Shown: positions 52,226 to 59,525 of the stretch, in pieces
Layout of the letters: each line of letters starts with the position of its first letter
Numbering within the stretch: position 1 is the stretch's first letter
Assembly: GCF_000712075.1 (NCBI RefSeq)
Contig: NZ_JONW01000005.1
Coordinates: 1,245,001 to 1,309,000, forward strand
Reading direction: 5' to 3'
Length of the DNA stretch: 64,000 nt
Origin: Caulobacter sp. UNC358MFTsu5.1
Lineage (GTDB): Bacteria; Pseudomonadota; Alphaproteobacteria; Caulobacterales; Caulobacteraceae
The notes under the pieces: model-generated
Databases searched by the model: none
Told to the model about the DNA's origin: nothing
What the model saw: the letters and a program-made list of their open reading frames with translations, nothing else
Translations under genes and position numbers: made by a program

Positions 52226-53608
52226 TCAGCCGGCGGCCTGGACGTCGTCGCCGGTGGCGCCCAGCAGGGCCATCTGCAGGCGCGAGCGGTCGCGGCGAGC
52301 CGATTCCAGGGCGCCTTCGGCCAGGGCGGCCTCCGAGCGGATCCGTTCGATCTCGGCCTGCATCTCGGCGATCTTCTCGTCGTGGGCGCGGCGGGTCTCG
52401 TCTTCCGAGGCCTGCAGGGCCTCGAAGCGGGTGCGCAGTTGGGCGGCGCGTTCCTCGGCGCGCTTGAGCGCCTTCTCGTGGGCCCCGACGGTCTTGGCCA
52501 GCTGGTCGGCGCGCTCGATCGCGGCGGCGCGGGCGGTGTCGACGCCGGCGTGACGGCCGCGCAGGTCCTCGACCTCGTCCTCCAGGTTGCGGACCCGTTC
52601 CAGGGCGCGCTCCAGGGCGACGTTCAGGTCGCCGGCGCGGCGCTCGACGGCCTGCTGCTGGGCGCTGGAGTCGTTGAGGCGGGCCGAGATCTGGCCGTTC
52701 ATCTCTTCCAGCTTGTCGGCGCGGCCGGTGGCGGTCTCCAGGCGGGTCTGCAGGGCCAGCACCTCGGCGCGGCCGGACTCGACCTGGGCTTCCAGGCCGC
52801 GGATCGTGCGGGCGCTGTCGGCCTGGACGGTGGTCAGGGCGTTGTCGGCGGCCAGGACGCGGGCGCGCTCGGCGGCGACCTGGGCTTCCAGTTCGGTCTC
52901 GATGCGCGACAGGCGGGCCACGTCGGCGCCGGCCTGCTCCAGGCGCTTCTTCAGGGTGCCCAGCTCTTCGACCTGCAGGGCCATCTGCTGCTTGGCGGCA
53001 GCCAGGAAGGCCTCGGACTCGCCGCGACGGGCGTCGATGTCCTGGGTCTGGACGCGCAGGGTCTCGACGTCCTGGGTCAGGTGCTCGGCGCGGGCGGTGG
53101 CGTCGCGCAGCGAGGCCTCCAGGCCGCCGACCTTCAGCTCGGACTGCTGCAGGCCGTTGCGCAGGCGGTCGATCTCCAGGGCGCCGTCCTCGAGGGCGAC
53201 GTCCAGTTGCTGGCGGCGCGCGTCGGATTCGGTCAGGGCGGCTTCGGAGGTCGCCAACTTGGCGGACAGCTCGCGTTCCTCGGCCTGGGCGGCGGCCAGC
53301 AGGCGGGCGGCCTGTTCGTGGGCGGCGCGCAGGGCGATCAGCTCGGCGTGCTCGGCGCGGCGGGCCTCGAACTCCTCGGCGACCGGGGCGCGGATCTCGG
53401 AGAGCAGCGGCTCGATGGCGCGCAGGTGCTCGACGACGCGGCTGATGCTGTCCAGCCCGCCGTGGATGGTCTCGTAACGGACGCCGATCGCCTGGGTCGC
53501 CTCGATCAGGCCGGCGCCGTCGCCCTCGGGGCGATCGTTCTCGGCGGCCAGCATGACCGGCTTGACGCCGCCCTTGGTGTTGCGATCGCCCTTAGACAGC
53601 AGCCTCAT
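52226..53608 (-). CDS. creS: crescentin, intermediate-filament-like cell curvature protein
   Basis: A 460-aa, almost wholly coiled-coil protein matching Caulobacter crescentin (about 457 aa, from memory). It begins MRLLSKGDRNTKGG, the basic N-terminal membrane/MreB-contact segment of crescentin. It continues with EEFEARRAEHAELIALRAAH and ends in SARRDRSRLQMALLGATGDD. The conserved rod segment GRADKLEEMNGQISARL, then AVERRAGDLNVALERAL, and the stutter-bearing heptads are recognisable. Crescentin forms a filament along the inner curvature of the cell under the membrane, slowing growth on that side. The ATG at 53608 (AAGGTGGGCACGAC before it) is preferred to one 25 codons upstream. It is monocistronic. 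Confidence 0.95.
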   Translation of the reverse strand: MRLLSKGDRNTKGGVKPVMLAAENDRPEGDGAGLIEATQAIGVRYETIHGGLDSISRVVEHLRAIEPLLSEIRAPVAEEFEARRAEHAELIALRAAHEQAARLLAAAQAEERELSAKLATSEAALTESDARRQQLDVALEDGALEIDRLRNGLQQSELKVGGLEASLRDATARAEHLTQDVETLRVQTQDIDARRGESEAFLAAAKQQMALQVEELGTLKKRLEQAGADVARLSRIETELEAQVAAERARVLAADNALTTVQADSARTIRGLEAQVESGRAEVLALQTRLETATGRADKLEEMNGQISARLNDSSAQQQAVERRAGDLNVALERALERVRNLEDEVEDLRGRHAGVDTARAAAIERADQLAKTVGAHEKALKRAEERAAQLRTRFEALQASEDETRRAHDEKIAEMQAEIERIRSEAALAEGALESARRDRSRLQMALLGATGDDVQAAG

Positions 53609-53655
53609 GTCGTGCCCACCTTCTAACGATCTGCGGAAACAACGCCCGTCGCGTT

Positions 53656-53681
53656 GATTCGACCCCTGGCCGCGCAGAATC
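53656..53681. promoter_or_regulatory. two GANTC methylation sites upstream of creS
   Basis: GATTC at 53656-53660 and GAATC at 53677-53681 are CcrM sites 48 and 69 bp before the creS start. On the minus strand TTAACGAAT, similar to a CtrA half-site, lies just upstream. This arrangement suggests cell-cycle control of creS, but it is not proof. Confidence 0.35.
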
Positions 53682-53781
53682 ATTTGCCCATTCGTTAACA
53701 GGATAGCCCGCGGTCAAGATTGCTGTCGAGGTCAAGATCGCGCGTTCGGCGAGAGGCGCATTGACGCATCGCCGAACGCAC

Positions 53782-53826
53782 GAAAGCCGCCGCGACGGCC
53801 CGGAAAGGGCGGTCGCGACGGCTTTC
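53782..53826 (-). terminator. stem-loop terminator of ahpF
   Basis: GAAAGCCG.CGCGAC and GTCGCG.CGGCTTTC form a long, slightly imperfect stem with an inner GGCCCGGAAAGGGC loop, 33 bp beyond the ahpF stop. Three T residues end the minus-strand stem. Confidence 0.65.
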
Positions 53827-53858
53827 TGGCGCGGTTCGAGAGGCTTCCGCCTCGCGGG

Positions 53859-55448
53859 TCAGGCGGCTTCCTGCTCGGCGGGAACGGCCGGCTCCAGGCG
53901 GATCATGTAGTCGAAGGCCGACAGGGCCGCCTTCGAGCCCTCGCCCATGGCGATGATGATCTGCTTGTAGGGCGTGGTCGTGGCGTCGCCGGCGGCGAAC
54001 ACGCCGGGCAGCGAGGTCTCGCCGCGATGGTCGACCTCGATCTCGCCGCGCGGGGTCAGGGCCACGCCGGTGTCCTTCAACCACTCGGTGTTGGGCACCA
54101 GGCCGATCTGCACGAACACGCCTTCCAGGTCGACGGTATGGACCTGGTCGTGGTTGCGGTCCTTGTAGGTCAGGCCGGTGACCTTGGCGCCGTCGCCCAG
54201 CACCTGGGTGGTCAGGGCCGAGGTGACGATGCGCACGTTGGGCAGGCTGGCCAGCTTGCGCTGCAGGACGGCGTCGGCCCGCAGCTGGCTGTCGAACTCG
54301 ATCAGGGTCACGTGGGCGACGATGCCGGCCAGGTCGATAGCCGCTTCGACGCCGCTGTTGCCGCCGCCGATCACCGCCACGCGCTTACCCTTGAACAGCG
54401 GGCCGTCGCAGTGCGGGCAGTAGGCCACGCCCTTGTTCTTGTACTCGGCCTCGCCGGGCACGTTGATGTTCCGCCAGCGGGCGCCGGTGGCCAGGATCAC
54501 GCTGCGCGACGCCAAGCTGGCGCCGTTCTCGAGCTTCACCTCGATCAGGCCGCCCGGGGTCTTGGCCGGGACCAGGCCCACGGCCTTCTGCAGGTTCATG
54601 ATGTCGACGTCGTAGTCCTTGACGTGCTGCTCCAGCGCCGAGGCCAGCTTGGGGCCTTCGGTGTGCGACACCGAGATGAAGTTCTCGATGGCCATGGTGT
54701 CCAGCACCTGGCCGCCGAAGCGCTCGGCCGCCACGCCGGTGCGGATGCCCTTGCGGGCCGCGTAGATCGCCGCCGCGGCGCCGGCCGGGCCGCCGCCCAC
54801 GACCAGGACGTCGAAGGCGTCCTTGGTCTTGATCTTCTCGGCGGCGCGATCGGCCGCGCCGGTGTCCAGCTTGGCCAGGATCTGCTCAAGGCTCATGCGG
54901 CCCTGGCCGAACGGCTGGCCGTTCAGCAGGATGGTCGGCACGGCCATGACCTGGCGCTCCTCGACCTCGGCCTGGAACAGGGCGCCGTCGATGGCGACGT
55001 GGCTGATGTTGGGGTTCAGGGCGGCCATGGTGTTCAGCGCCTGGACCACGTCCGGGCAGTTCTGGCAGCTCTGCGAGAAATAGGTCTCGAAGCGGAACTC
55101 GCCCTCCAGGGCGCGGACCTGGTCCAGCACCTCGGCGTCGAACTTGGGCGGGTGGCCGCCGACGTGCAGCAGGGCCAGCACCAGCGAGGTGAACTCGTGG
55201 CCCAGCGGCAGGCCGGCGAAGCGCACATCGGCGCTTCCGTCGGCGCGGGCGATGGCGAACGAAGGCTTGCGGGCGTCGTCGCCGGCCAGGTTCAGGCTGA
55301 CCTTGTCGGAGGTCTCGGCCACGGACTCGAGCAGCGCGCGCATGTCCTTGGAACCCTGGCCCTCGCCCAGCGAGGCGACCAGCGTGATCGGCTGGCGCAG
55401 GTTCTGCAGATAGGCTTTCAGCTGGGTCTTCAGACCATCGTCCAACAT
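53859..55448 (-). CDS. ahpF: alkyl hydroperoxide reductase subunit F
   Basis: A 529-aa NADH-dependent flavoprotein disulfide reductase that recycles AhpC. The N-terminal double thioredoxin-like domain has [16 protein letters not shown] (CxxC near residue 128). The C-terminal thioredoxin-reductase part has [19 protein letters not shown], the redox [31 protein letters not shown] and [14 protein letters not shown]. Start ATG 55448 ([10 protein letters not shown]) gives the family length. It follows ahpC by 156 bp, a gap that contains a strong hairpin. OxyR is encoded divergently upstream of ahpC. The protein is cytoplasmic. Confidence 0.97.
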   Translation of the reverse strand: MLDDGLKTQLKAYLQNLRQPITLVASLGEGQGSKDMRALLESVAETSDKVSLNLAGDDARKPSFAIARADGSADVRFAGLPLGHEFTSLVLALLHVGGHPPKFDAEVLDQVRALEGEFRFETYFSQSCQNCPDVVQALNTMAALNPNISHVAIDGALFQAEVEERQVMAVPTILLNGQPFGQGRMSLEQILAKLDTGAADRAAEKIKTKDAFDVLVVGGGPAGAAAAIYAARKGIRTGVAAERFGGQVLDTMAIENFISVSHTEGPKLASALEQHVKDYDVDIMNLQKAVGLVPAKTPGGLIEVKLENGASLASRSVILATGARWRNINVPGEAEYKNKGVAYCPHCDGPLFKGKRVAVIGGGNSGVEAAIDLAGIVAHVTLIEFDSQLRADAVLQRKLASLPNVRIVTSALTTQVLGDGAKVTGLTYKDRNHDQVHTVDLEGVFVQIGLVPNTEWLKDTGVALTPRGEIEVDHRGETSLPGVFAAGDATTTPYKQIIIAMGEGSKAALSAFDYMIRLEPAVPAEQEAA

Positions 55449-55526
55449 GGCGGGGCTCCGACTGCGGGGCGCGCAAATCCAAGGGGGAGGGAGACGCGGC
55501 GCCGGATTTTGGAATTTGGTGGGCGT

Positions 55527-55562
55527 CGCCGCCGGTTCCGTGGGCTGACGGAACCGGCGGCG
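55527..55562 (-). terminator. intercistronic hairpin between ahpC and ahpF
   Basis: CGCCGCCGGTTCCGT and ACGGAACCGGCGGCG form a perfect 15-bp stem with a 6-nt loop. There is no U-run in the ahp direction, so it may protect the ahpC message or only partly block read-through to ahpF. Confidence 0.65.
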
Positions 55563-55604
55563 CGCCGTGCCGCGGCCCGAAGGCCGCGACAAGCCGAGGA
55601 AGGT

Positions 55605-56168
55605 TTAGATCTTGCCGACCAGGTCGAGCGACGGGGCAAGGGTCTTTTCACCCTCTTCCCACTTGGCCGGGCAGACTTCGCCCGGGTGCGACGCGACGTA
55701 CTGGGCGGCCTTGATCTTGCGCAGCAGTTCGATGGCGTTGCGGCCGATGCCTTCGGCGGTCGTTTCGGTGAACTGGATCACGCCTTCCGGGTCGATGAGG
55801 AAGGTGCCGCGGTCGGCCAGGCCGACGCCCGGGCGCATGACTTCGAAGTTGTTGGTGATGACGCCCGAGGGGTCGCCGACCATGACGTACTGGATCTTGC
55901 CGATCGCCGGCGAGCTGTCGTGCCAGGCCTTGTGCGAGAAGTGGGTGTCGGTCGACACCGCGTAGATCTCGACGCCCAGACGCTGGAACGTGGCGTAGTT
56001 GTCGGCCAGGTCTTCCAGCTCCGTCGGGCAGACGAAGGTGAAGTCGGCCGGGTAGAAGAACACGACGGACCACTTGCCCTTCAGGTCGGCGTCGCTGACC
56101 TCGACGAACTTGCCGCCCTTGTAGGCCTGGGCGGTGAAGGGTTTGATCTGGGTGTTGATCAAGGACAT
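55605..56168 (-). CDS. ahpC: alkyl hydroperoxide reductase subunit C (2-Cys peroxiredoxin)
   Basis: A 187-aa peroxiredoxin that reduces H2O2, organic peroxides and peroxynitrite. The peroxidatic cysteine lies in [16 protein letters not shown] and the resolving cysteine in [14 protein letters not shown], so both catalytic residues are present. The start at 56168 ([11 protein letters not shown]) follows CAGGAGAACTTC. Longer upstream frames have no ribosome site. It is divergent from oxyR, with ATAG-N7-CTAT sites between them, so induction by peroxide through OxyR is expected. AhpF, its reductase, is encoded downstream. Confidence 0.98.
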   Translation of the reverse strand: MSLINTQIKPFTAQAYKGGKFVEVSDADLKGKWSVVFFYPADFTFVCPTELEDLADNYATFQRLGVEIYAVSTDTHFSHKAWHDSSPAIGKIQYVMVGDPSGVITNNFEVMRPGVGLADRGTFLIDPEGVIQFTETTAEGIGRNAIELLRKIKAAQYVASHPGEVCPAKWEEGEKTLAPSLDLVGKI

Positions 56169-56213
56169 GAAGTTCTCCTGCAGGAATTGCGAGGAGCCTT
56201 GTAGGGAAGGGAA

Positions 56214-56232
56214 ATCGATAGGGCCAATCGAT
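56214..56232. promoter_or_regulatory. ATCGAT-N7-ATCGAT palindrome in the ahpC promoter
   Basis: Two ATCGAT hexamers spaced by 7 bp (AGGGCCA) lie 46-64 bp before the ahpC start. The spacing equals that of the adjacent OxyR-type sites and the left half contains ATAG, so it may be part of an extended OxyR contact region. Confidence 0.5.
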
Positions 56233-56248
56233 TGTTTCATTCTCGATG

Positions 56249-56263
56249 ATAGGGTCACTCTAT
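56249..56263. promoter_or_regulatory. OxyR-type site 1 (ATAG-N7-CTAT)
   Basis: ATAGGGTCACTCTAT matches the ATAG-N7-CTAT OxyR core at all eight fixed bases. It lies 81-95 bp before the ahpC start and about 87 bp before the oxyR start. Confidence 0.72.
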
Positions 56264-56325
56264 GCGTCGGCTCGCCGGCCTTCGCAGGTGCAGCAGAGAA
56301 AGCGCCAATTGTCTTTTGATTTCCG

Positions 56326-56340
56326 ATAGATCGGCCCTAT
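56326..56340. promoter_or_regulatory. OxyR-type site 2 (ATAG-N7-CTAT)
   Basis: ATAGATCGGCCCTAT fits ATAG-N7-CTAT and extends to GATAG...CTATC. It ends 9 bp before the oxyR start codon, a position suited to autorepression. Confidence 0.72.
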
Positions 56341-56349
56341 CTAAGCATC

Positions 56350-57279
56350 ATGCTCCCGACCCTCCGCCAGCTGCAGTATCTGAAGCTCCTGTCCGAGCAC
56401 GGCTCGTTCAGCCGGGCGGCCGAGGCCTGCCACGTCACCCAGCCGACCCTCTCGGCCGGAATCCAGGAGCTGGAGAAGATTCTGGGCGCCCCGGTGGTCG
56501 ACCGGGCCCGCTCGGGCGTCATCCTGACCGCCGCCGGCCAGGAGGCCGTGCGCCGGGCCGAGGCGATCCTGGCCCAGGCGGAAGACCTGGTGCAGGCGGC
56601 GCGCGGCGCGGGCCAGCCCCTGGCGGGCCGCTTCCGCCTGGGCGTGATCCCCACCGTCGCCCCCTATCTGCTGCCTCGCGCCCTGCCCGCCCTGCGCGAC
56701 CAGTTCCCCAAGCTGAAGCTCTATCTGCGCGAGGACCTGACCCATCGGCTGATCGCCGCCCTCAAGTCGGGATCGCTGGACGCCGCCCTGATCGCCCTGC
56801 CCTACGACATGACCGGCCTGGAATGGGCCCATGTCGAGGACGACGAGCTGCTGGCCGCCGCCCCGGCCAACCACCGCATGGCGGCCTTCGACCGCGTCGA
56901 TCCCGACAGCCTGCGCGGCGACGACATGATCCTGCTGGAGGACGGCCACTGCCTGCGCGACCACGCCCTGGCCGCCTGCGGGCTGGAGCCGCCGCGCGGG
57001 GCGGGGATCGGCGACGAGGAAAGCTTCGCCGCCACCTCGCTGCCCACCCTGGTGCAGATGATCGGCTCGGGCCTGGGCGTGTCGTTCCTGCCGTCGATGG
57101 CGGTGGCGGCGGGCCTGGCCCAGAACGCGCCGGTCACCATCCGCCCCCTGAATTCAGACCATTCCAGCCGCGAGATCGTCGTGGCCTGGCGGGCGGGCTC
57201 CAGCCGGGGCGCCGAGGGCCGCCTGCTGGCCCAGACCCTGCGCGACCTGCCGCCCGCCGCGCTTTCGCCACGGCACTAG
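56350..57279 (+). CDS. oxyR: hydrogen peroxide-sensing LysR regulator OxyR
   Basis: A 309-aa LysR regulator of the OxyR type. The winged helix is RQLQYLKLLSEHGSFSRAAE, followed by ACHVTQPTLSAGIQELEKIL. The redox pair is visible in LEDGHCLRDHALAACG: two cysteines nine residues apart, equal to C199 and C208 of E. coli OxyR, which form the peroxide-induced disulfide. It is divergent from ahpC with two ATAG-N7-CTAT sites between them, so it most likely activates ahpCF and controls itself. Length and domain order are normal. Confidence 0.95.
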   Translation: MLPTLRQLQYLKLLSEHGSFSRAAEACHVTQPTLSAGIQELEKILGAPVVDRARSGVILTAAGQEAVRRAEAILAQAEDLVQAARGAGQPLAGRFRLGVIPTVAPYLLPRALPALRDQFPKLKLYLREDLTHRLIAALKSGSLDAALIALPYDMTGLEWAHVEDDELLAAAPANHRMAAFDRVDPDSLRGDDMILLEDGHCLRDHALAACGLEPPRGAGIGDEESFAATSLPTLVQMIGSGLGVSFLPSMAVAAGLAQNAPVTIRPLNSDHSSREIVVAWRAGSSRGAEGRLLAQTLRDLPPAALSPRH

Positions 57280-57322
57280 GATACCTATCCTCTAGCCACG
57301 CTTTCTGGAGACGAGGACGGTC

Positions 57323-58315
57323 ATGGTTCGACGGATATCGGCGCTGATCGGCGGCGCGGCCCTCGCCCTGGCCGCCTCGGTCCTCCCCGCGACGGCCCAG
57401 GCGCCCGCGCCCCAGACCGTCCAGCTGGTCCCGCAGGATCCCGGCAGCGCCGTGGTCGAGGAGCTGTGGGTCGTCGCCCGCCCGCCCGGCCCGGCCCTGT
57501 GGCTGGTCGAGAAAGGCCAGGCCAAGCTCTATGTGGTCGGGTCGGCCCCGCCCCTGCCGCACCAGCTGAAATGGGACAGCCCGCGCCTGGACCGCGCGCT
57601 GGGCGAGGCCAGCCTCGTGCTCGTCCCGCCCGAGGCCTCGGTCGGCCCGCTGCAGATCACCAAGTTCTTCCTGACGGGCGGGGGCGGCGTGCGCCAGCCG
57701 TTCGGCAAGAAGCTGGAGAACCGCCTGCCGCCCGACCTCAAGACCCGGTTCGTCAACGCCCGCGAGCAGGCCCAGCGCACCGCCGTGCCCTACAAGGACT
57801 GGAAGCCGGCCGTGGCGGGCTTCATCCTGCTGTCGGACTTCCGCCAGGCGGCGGGCCTGTCTGAGGCCAAGCCGGTCAGCACCATCGAGCGCATGGCCAA
57901 GGCCAAGGGCGTCAAGGTCAAGGCGATGAGCCAGTACCGCCTGGGCCCGATCCTCGCCAGCGCCGGCAAGCTGTCGGACGAGGCCAACCTGGCCTGCCTG
58001 AACGACGCCCTGACCGAGCTGGAATACGACGCCCAGCACAACACCACGATCGGGACCGACTGGGCCAACGGCGACCTGGCCAGCGTGCGGGCCCGCTATT
58101 CGACCTCGGCGATCCAGCGCTGCGTGGCGCGCGCGCCCGGCGGTCCCGGCCTGCTGGCCCAGCAGATCGGCCAGTCCGCCGACGCCCTGAACGAGGCCCT
58201 GACCCGCCCCGGCGTGACCGTCGCCGTGGTCGACCTGGCCTTCCTGCTGCCCGCCAACGGCGTGCTGGACCGCCTGAAGGCCTCGGGCGCGACCATCACC
58301 TCCCCGGCCGGCTAG
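57323..58315 (+). CDS. degenerate TraB/GumN-family protein, exported
   Basis: A 330-aa exported protein. It has a signal peptide (MVRRISALIGGAALALAASV) and a TraB/GumN-like fold, seen in WLVEKGQAKLYVVGSAPPLP, then DSPRLDRALGEASLVLVPPE and a late VAVVDLAFLLPANGVLDRLK. In typical members the first strand ends in GxxH and later motifs contain LE or GLE; here these are GSAP and AMS, so the proposed metal-binding or catalytic residues appear lost. It lies 43 bp after oxyR on the same strand and 12 bp before the VOC gene, so it may share the stress regulon. Confidence 0.75.
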   Translation: MVRRISALIGGAALALAASVLPATAQAPAPQTVQLVPQDPGSAVVEELWVVARPPGPALWLVEKGQAKLYVVGSAPPLPHQLKWDSPRLDRALGEASLVLVPPEASVGPLQITKFFLTGGGGVRQPFGKKLENRLPPDLKTRFVNAREQAQRTAVPYKDWKPAVAGFILLSDFRQAAGLSEAKPVSTIERMAKAKGVKVKAMSQYRLGPILASAGKLSDEANLACLNDALTELEYDAQHNTTIGTDWANGDLASVRARYSTSAIQRCVARAPGGPGLLAQQIGQSADALNEALTRPGVTVAVVDLAFLLPANGVLDRLKASGATITSPAG

Positions 58316-58327
58316 GAGACCGCCGCC

Positions 58328-58720
58328 ATGCGCCTGCTCGGCATCGACCACGTGGTGATCCGCGCCCGCGATCCCGCCCTGATGGAACGCTTCTACACGC
58401 AGGTGCTGGGCTGCGCGGTCGAGCGCCGCCAGGACGCCATCGGCCTGGTGCAGCTGCGGGCCGGGGCCCAGCTGATCGACCTGGTCGACGTCGCCGGACG
58501 GCTGGGCAAGATGGGCGGCGCCGCGCCGGGCGCCGACGGCCACAACATGGACCACCTGTGCCTGCGCGTGATCGACTTCGACGTCGAGATCGTCCGCGCC
58601 CATCTGGAGGCCCACGGCGTGGCGATCGGCGACGTCGGCGAACGCTACGGCTCAACTGGCGAGGCGACCTCGCTCTACCTGACCGACCCCGAGGGCAACG
58701 GCCTGGAGCTGCGCGGCTAG
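58328..58720 (+). CDS. VOC (glyoxalase/bleomycin-resistance fold) family protein
   Basis: A 130-aa VOC metalloenzyme fold. Metal-ligand positions are visible: histidine in IDHVVIRARDP, histidine in NMDHLCLRVIDFDVE and glutamate in the final DPEGNGLELRG. So it could bind a divalent metal and act on a small substrate, as in glyoxalase-like or dioxygenase-like members. It starts 12 bp after the GumN-like gene and is probably cotranscribed with it. Members this short are often of unknown substrate. Confidence 0.88.
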   Translation: MRLLGIDHVVIRARDPALMERFYTQVLGCAVERRQDAIGLVQLRAGAQLIDLVDVAGRLGKMGGAAPGADGHNMDHLCLRVIDFDVEIVRAHLEAHGVAIGDVGERYGSTGEATSLYLTDPEGNGLELRG

Positions 58721-58730
58721 CCGGCCTCGA

Positions 58731-58750
58731 CCGGGGCGTGAACGCCCCGG
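58731..58750. terminator. stem-loop between convergent VOC and CVNH genes
   Basis: CCGGGGCG-TGAA-CGCCCCGG forms a perfect 8-bp stem 10 bp past the VOC stop and 20 bp from the CVNH stop. With no U-run it may serve both genes weakly. Confidence 0.55.
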
Positions 58751-58770
58751 CCGAAACCGCGTGGACCAGA

Positions 58771-59193
58771 TCAGTAGGTCAGGCGACCGTTGTTGTTGCC
58801 GATGTTGTTCAGCGGCAGGCTGGTGGCGTTGCTGCCGCCTCCGCTGTTGCGGCACAGGGCCGACAGGGTGGCGCCCTGGGCGTTGGCGGTAATCTGGATG
58901 TTGCCGCAGCTCTTCTGGAAGGTGCTGTCGCCGCTCCCTTGCTTGAGCGTGCCGTTCTGGTTGGTGATGCCCGTCAGCACCAGCGACGAGCCGGTCGCCG
59001 AGCCGTCGGCGCGCAGGCACATGGCGCTGACCGTCGCCTGGCTGGCAGCGCTGTAGCCGAAGGCGATGTTGGAGCAGGTGTTCTGGAAGCCGCTGGCCGC
59101 GGCCGCCGGCGAAGCCGCGCCCAGAACCAGCACCGAACCGACCCCGGCCAGAGCCATGGCGGTCGCGCCGGCGAGATTGAAGATCTTGGACAT
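58771..59193 (-). CDS. secreted cyanovirin-N homology (CVNH) lectin-like protein
   Basis: A 140-aa exported protein made of a signal peptide (MALAGVGSVLVLGAASPAAA) and two tandem CVNH repeats. The first, about residues 36-84, reads GFQNTCSNIAFGYSA to SSLVLTGITNQNGTLKQ. The second, about 92-140, reads TFQKSCGNIQITANAQGA to TSLPLNNIGNNNGRLTY. Each has the F-x-x-C ... C pair and the N-x-N/D-G-x-L end of cyanovirin-N, whose domains bind high-mannose glycans. Four cysteines suit two disulfides. ATG 59193 has GGGAGGACACC before it. Carbohydrate binding is inferred; CVNH proteins are better known from cyanobacteria and fungi. Confidence 0.85.
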   Translation of the reverse strand: MSKIFNLAGATAMALAGVGSVLVLGAASPAAAASGFQNTCSNIAFGYSAASQATVSAMCLRADGSATGSSLVLTGITNQNGTLKQGSGDSTFQKSCGNIQITANAQGATLSALCRNSGGGSNATSLPLNNIGNNNGRLTY

Positions 59194-59525
59194 GGTGTCC
59201 TCCCTTTTGTTGCCCGCCGCGACGGGTTGTCCATCGCGGAGAATACGCGCAATACGCGTATGATTTGATATCACAACTTCTGAGAGCTGCATCAAGGCCT
59301 AAACAACCCTGGCCTTCAAAGCTCGCCCGGCGTCGCGCTTTGACTCCCCGCCCCCTTTCGTGCATAAGCGCGCGCTTCCGGCGCTTTATCAGCAGCGCCT
59401 CCACCGTCACGACCCCGGCCTGTTAGCGCAGGATCCATCCGGACGAGGACGGCGAGGACCCCCATCGACGTGATCGTCCATGGGGGCTGATCGCGTTTGG
59501 TCACTGTTCTTGACGTGGGTTCCGC
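59194..59525. other. 332-bp intergenic region between divergent CVNH and ffh genes
   Basis: No gene is supported here. The region should hold both promoters. It contains a direct repeat AATACGCG and the palindrome ATACGCGTAT at 59242-59261 on the CVNH side, and an imperfect stem (CCCCCAT...ATGGGGG) at 59459-59486 on the ffh side. Confidence 0.7.
59242..59261. promoter_or_regulatory. AATACGCG direct repeats and ATACGCGTAT palindrome upstream of the CVNH gene
   Basis: AATACGCG occurs twice, 9 bp apart, and the second overlaps the perfect 10-bp palindrome ATACGCGTAT. It is 49-68 bp before the CVNH start, so it may be an operator. Confidence 0.35.

Noticed and set aside
59400..59525. 4.5S SRP RNA gene before ffh
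   Set aside because: The stem at 59459-59486 lacks the conserved SRP RNA tetraloop and internal loops.
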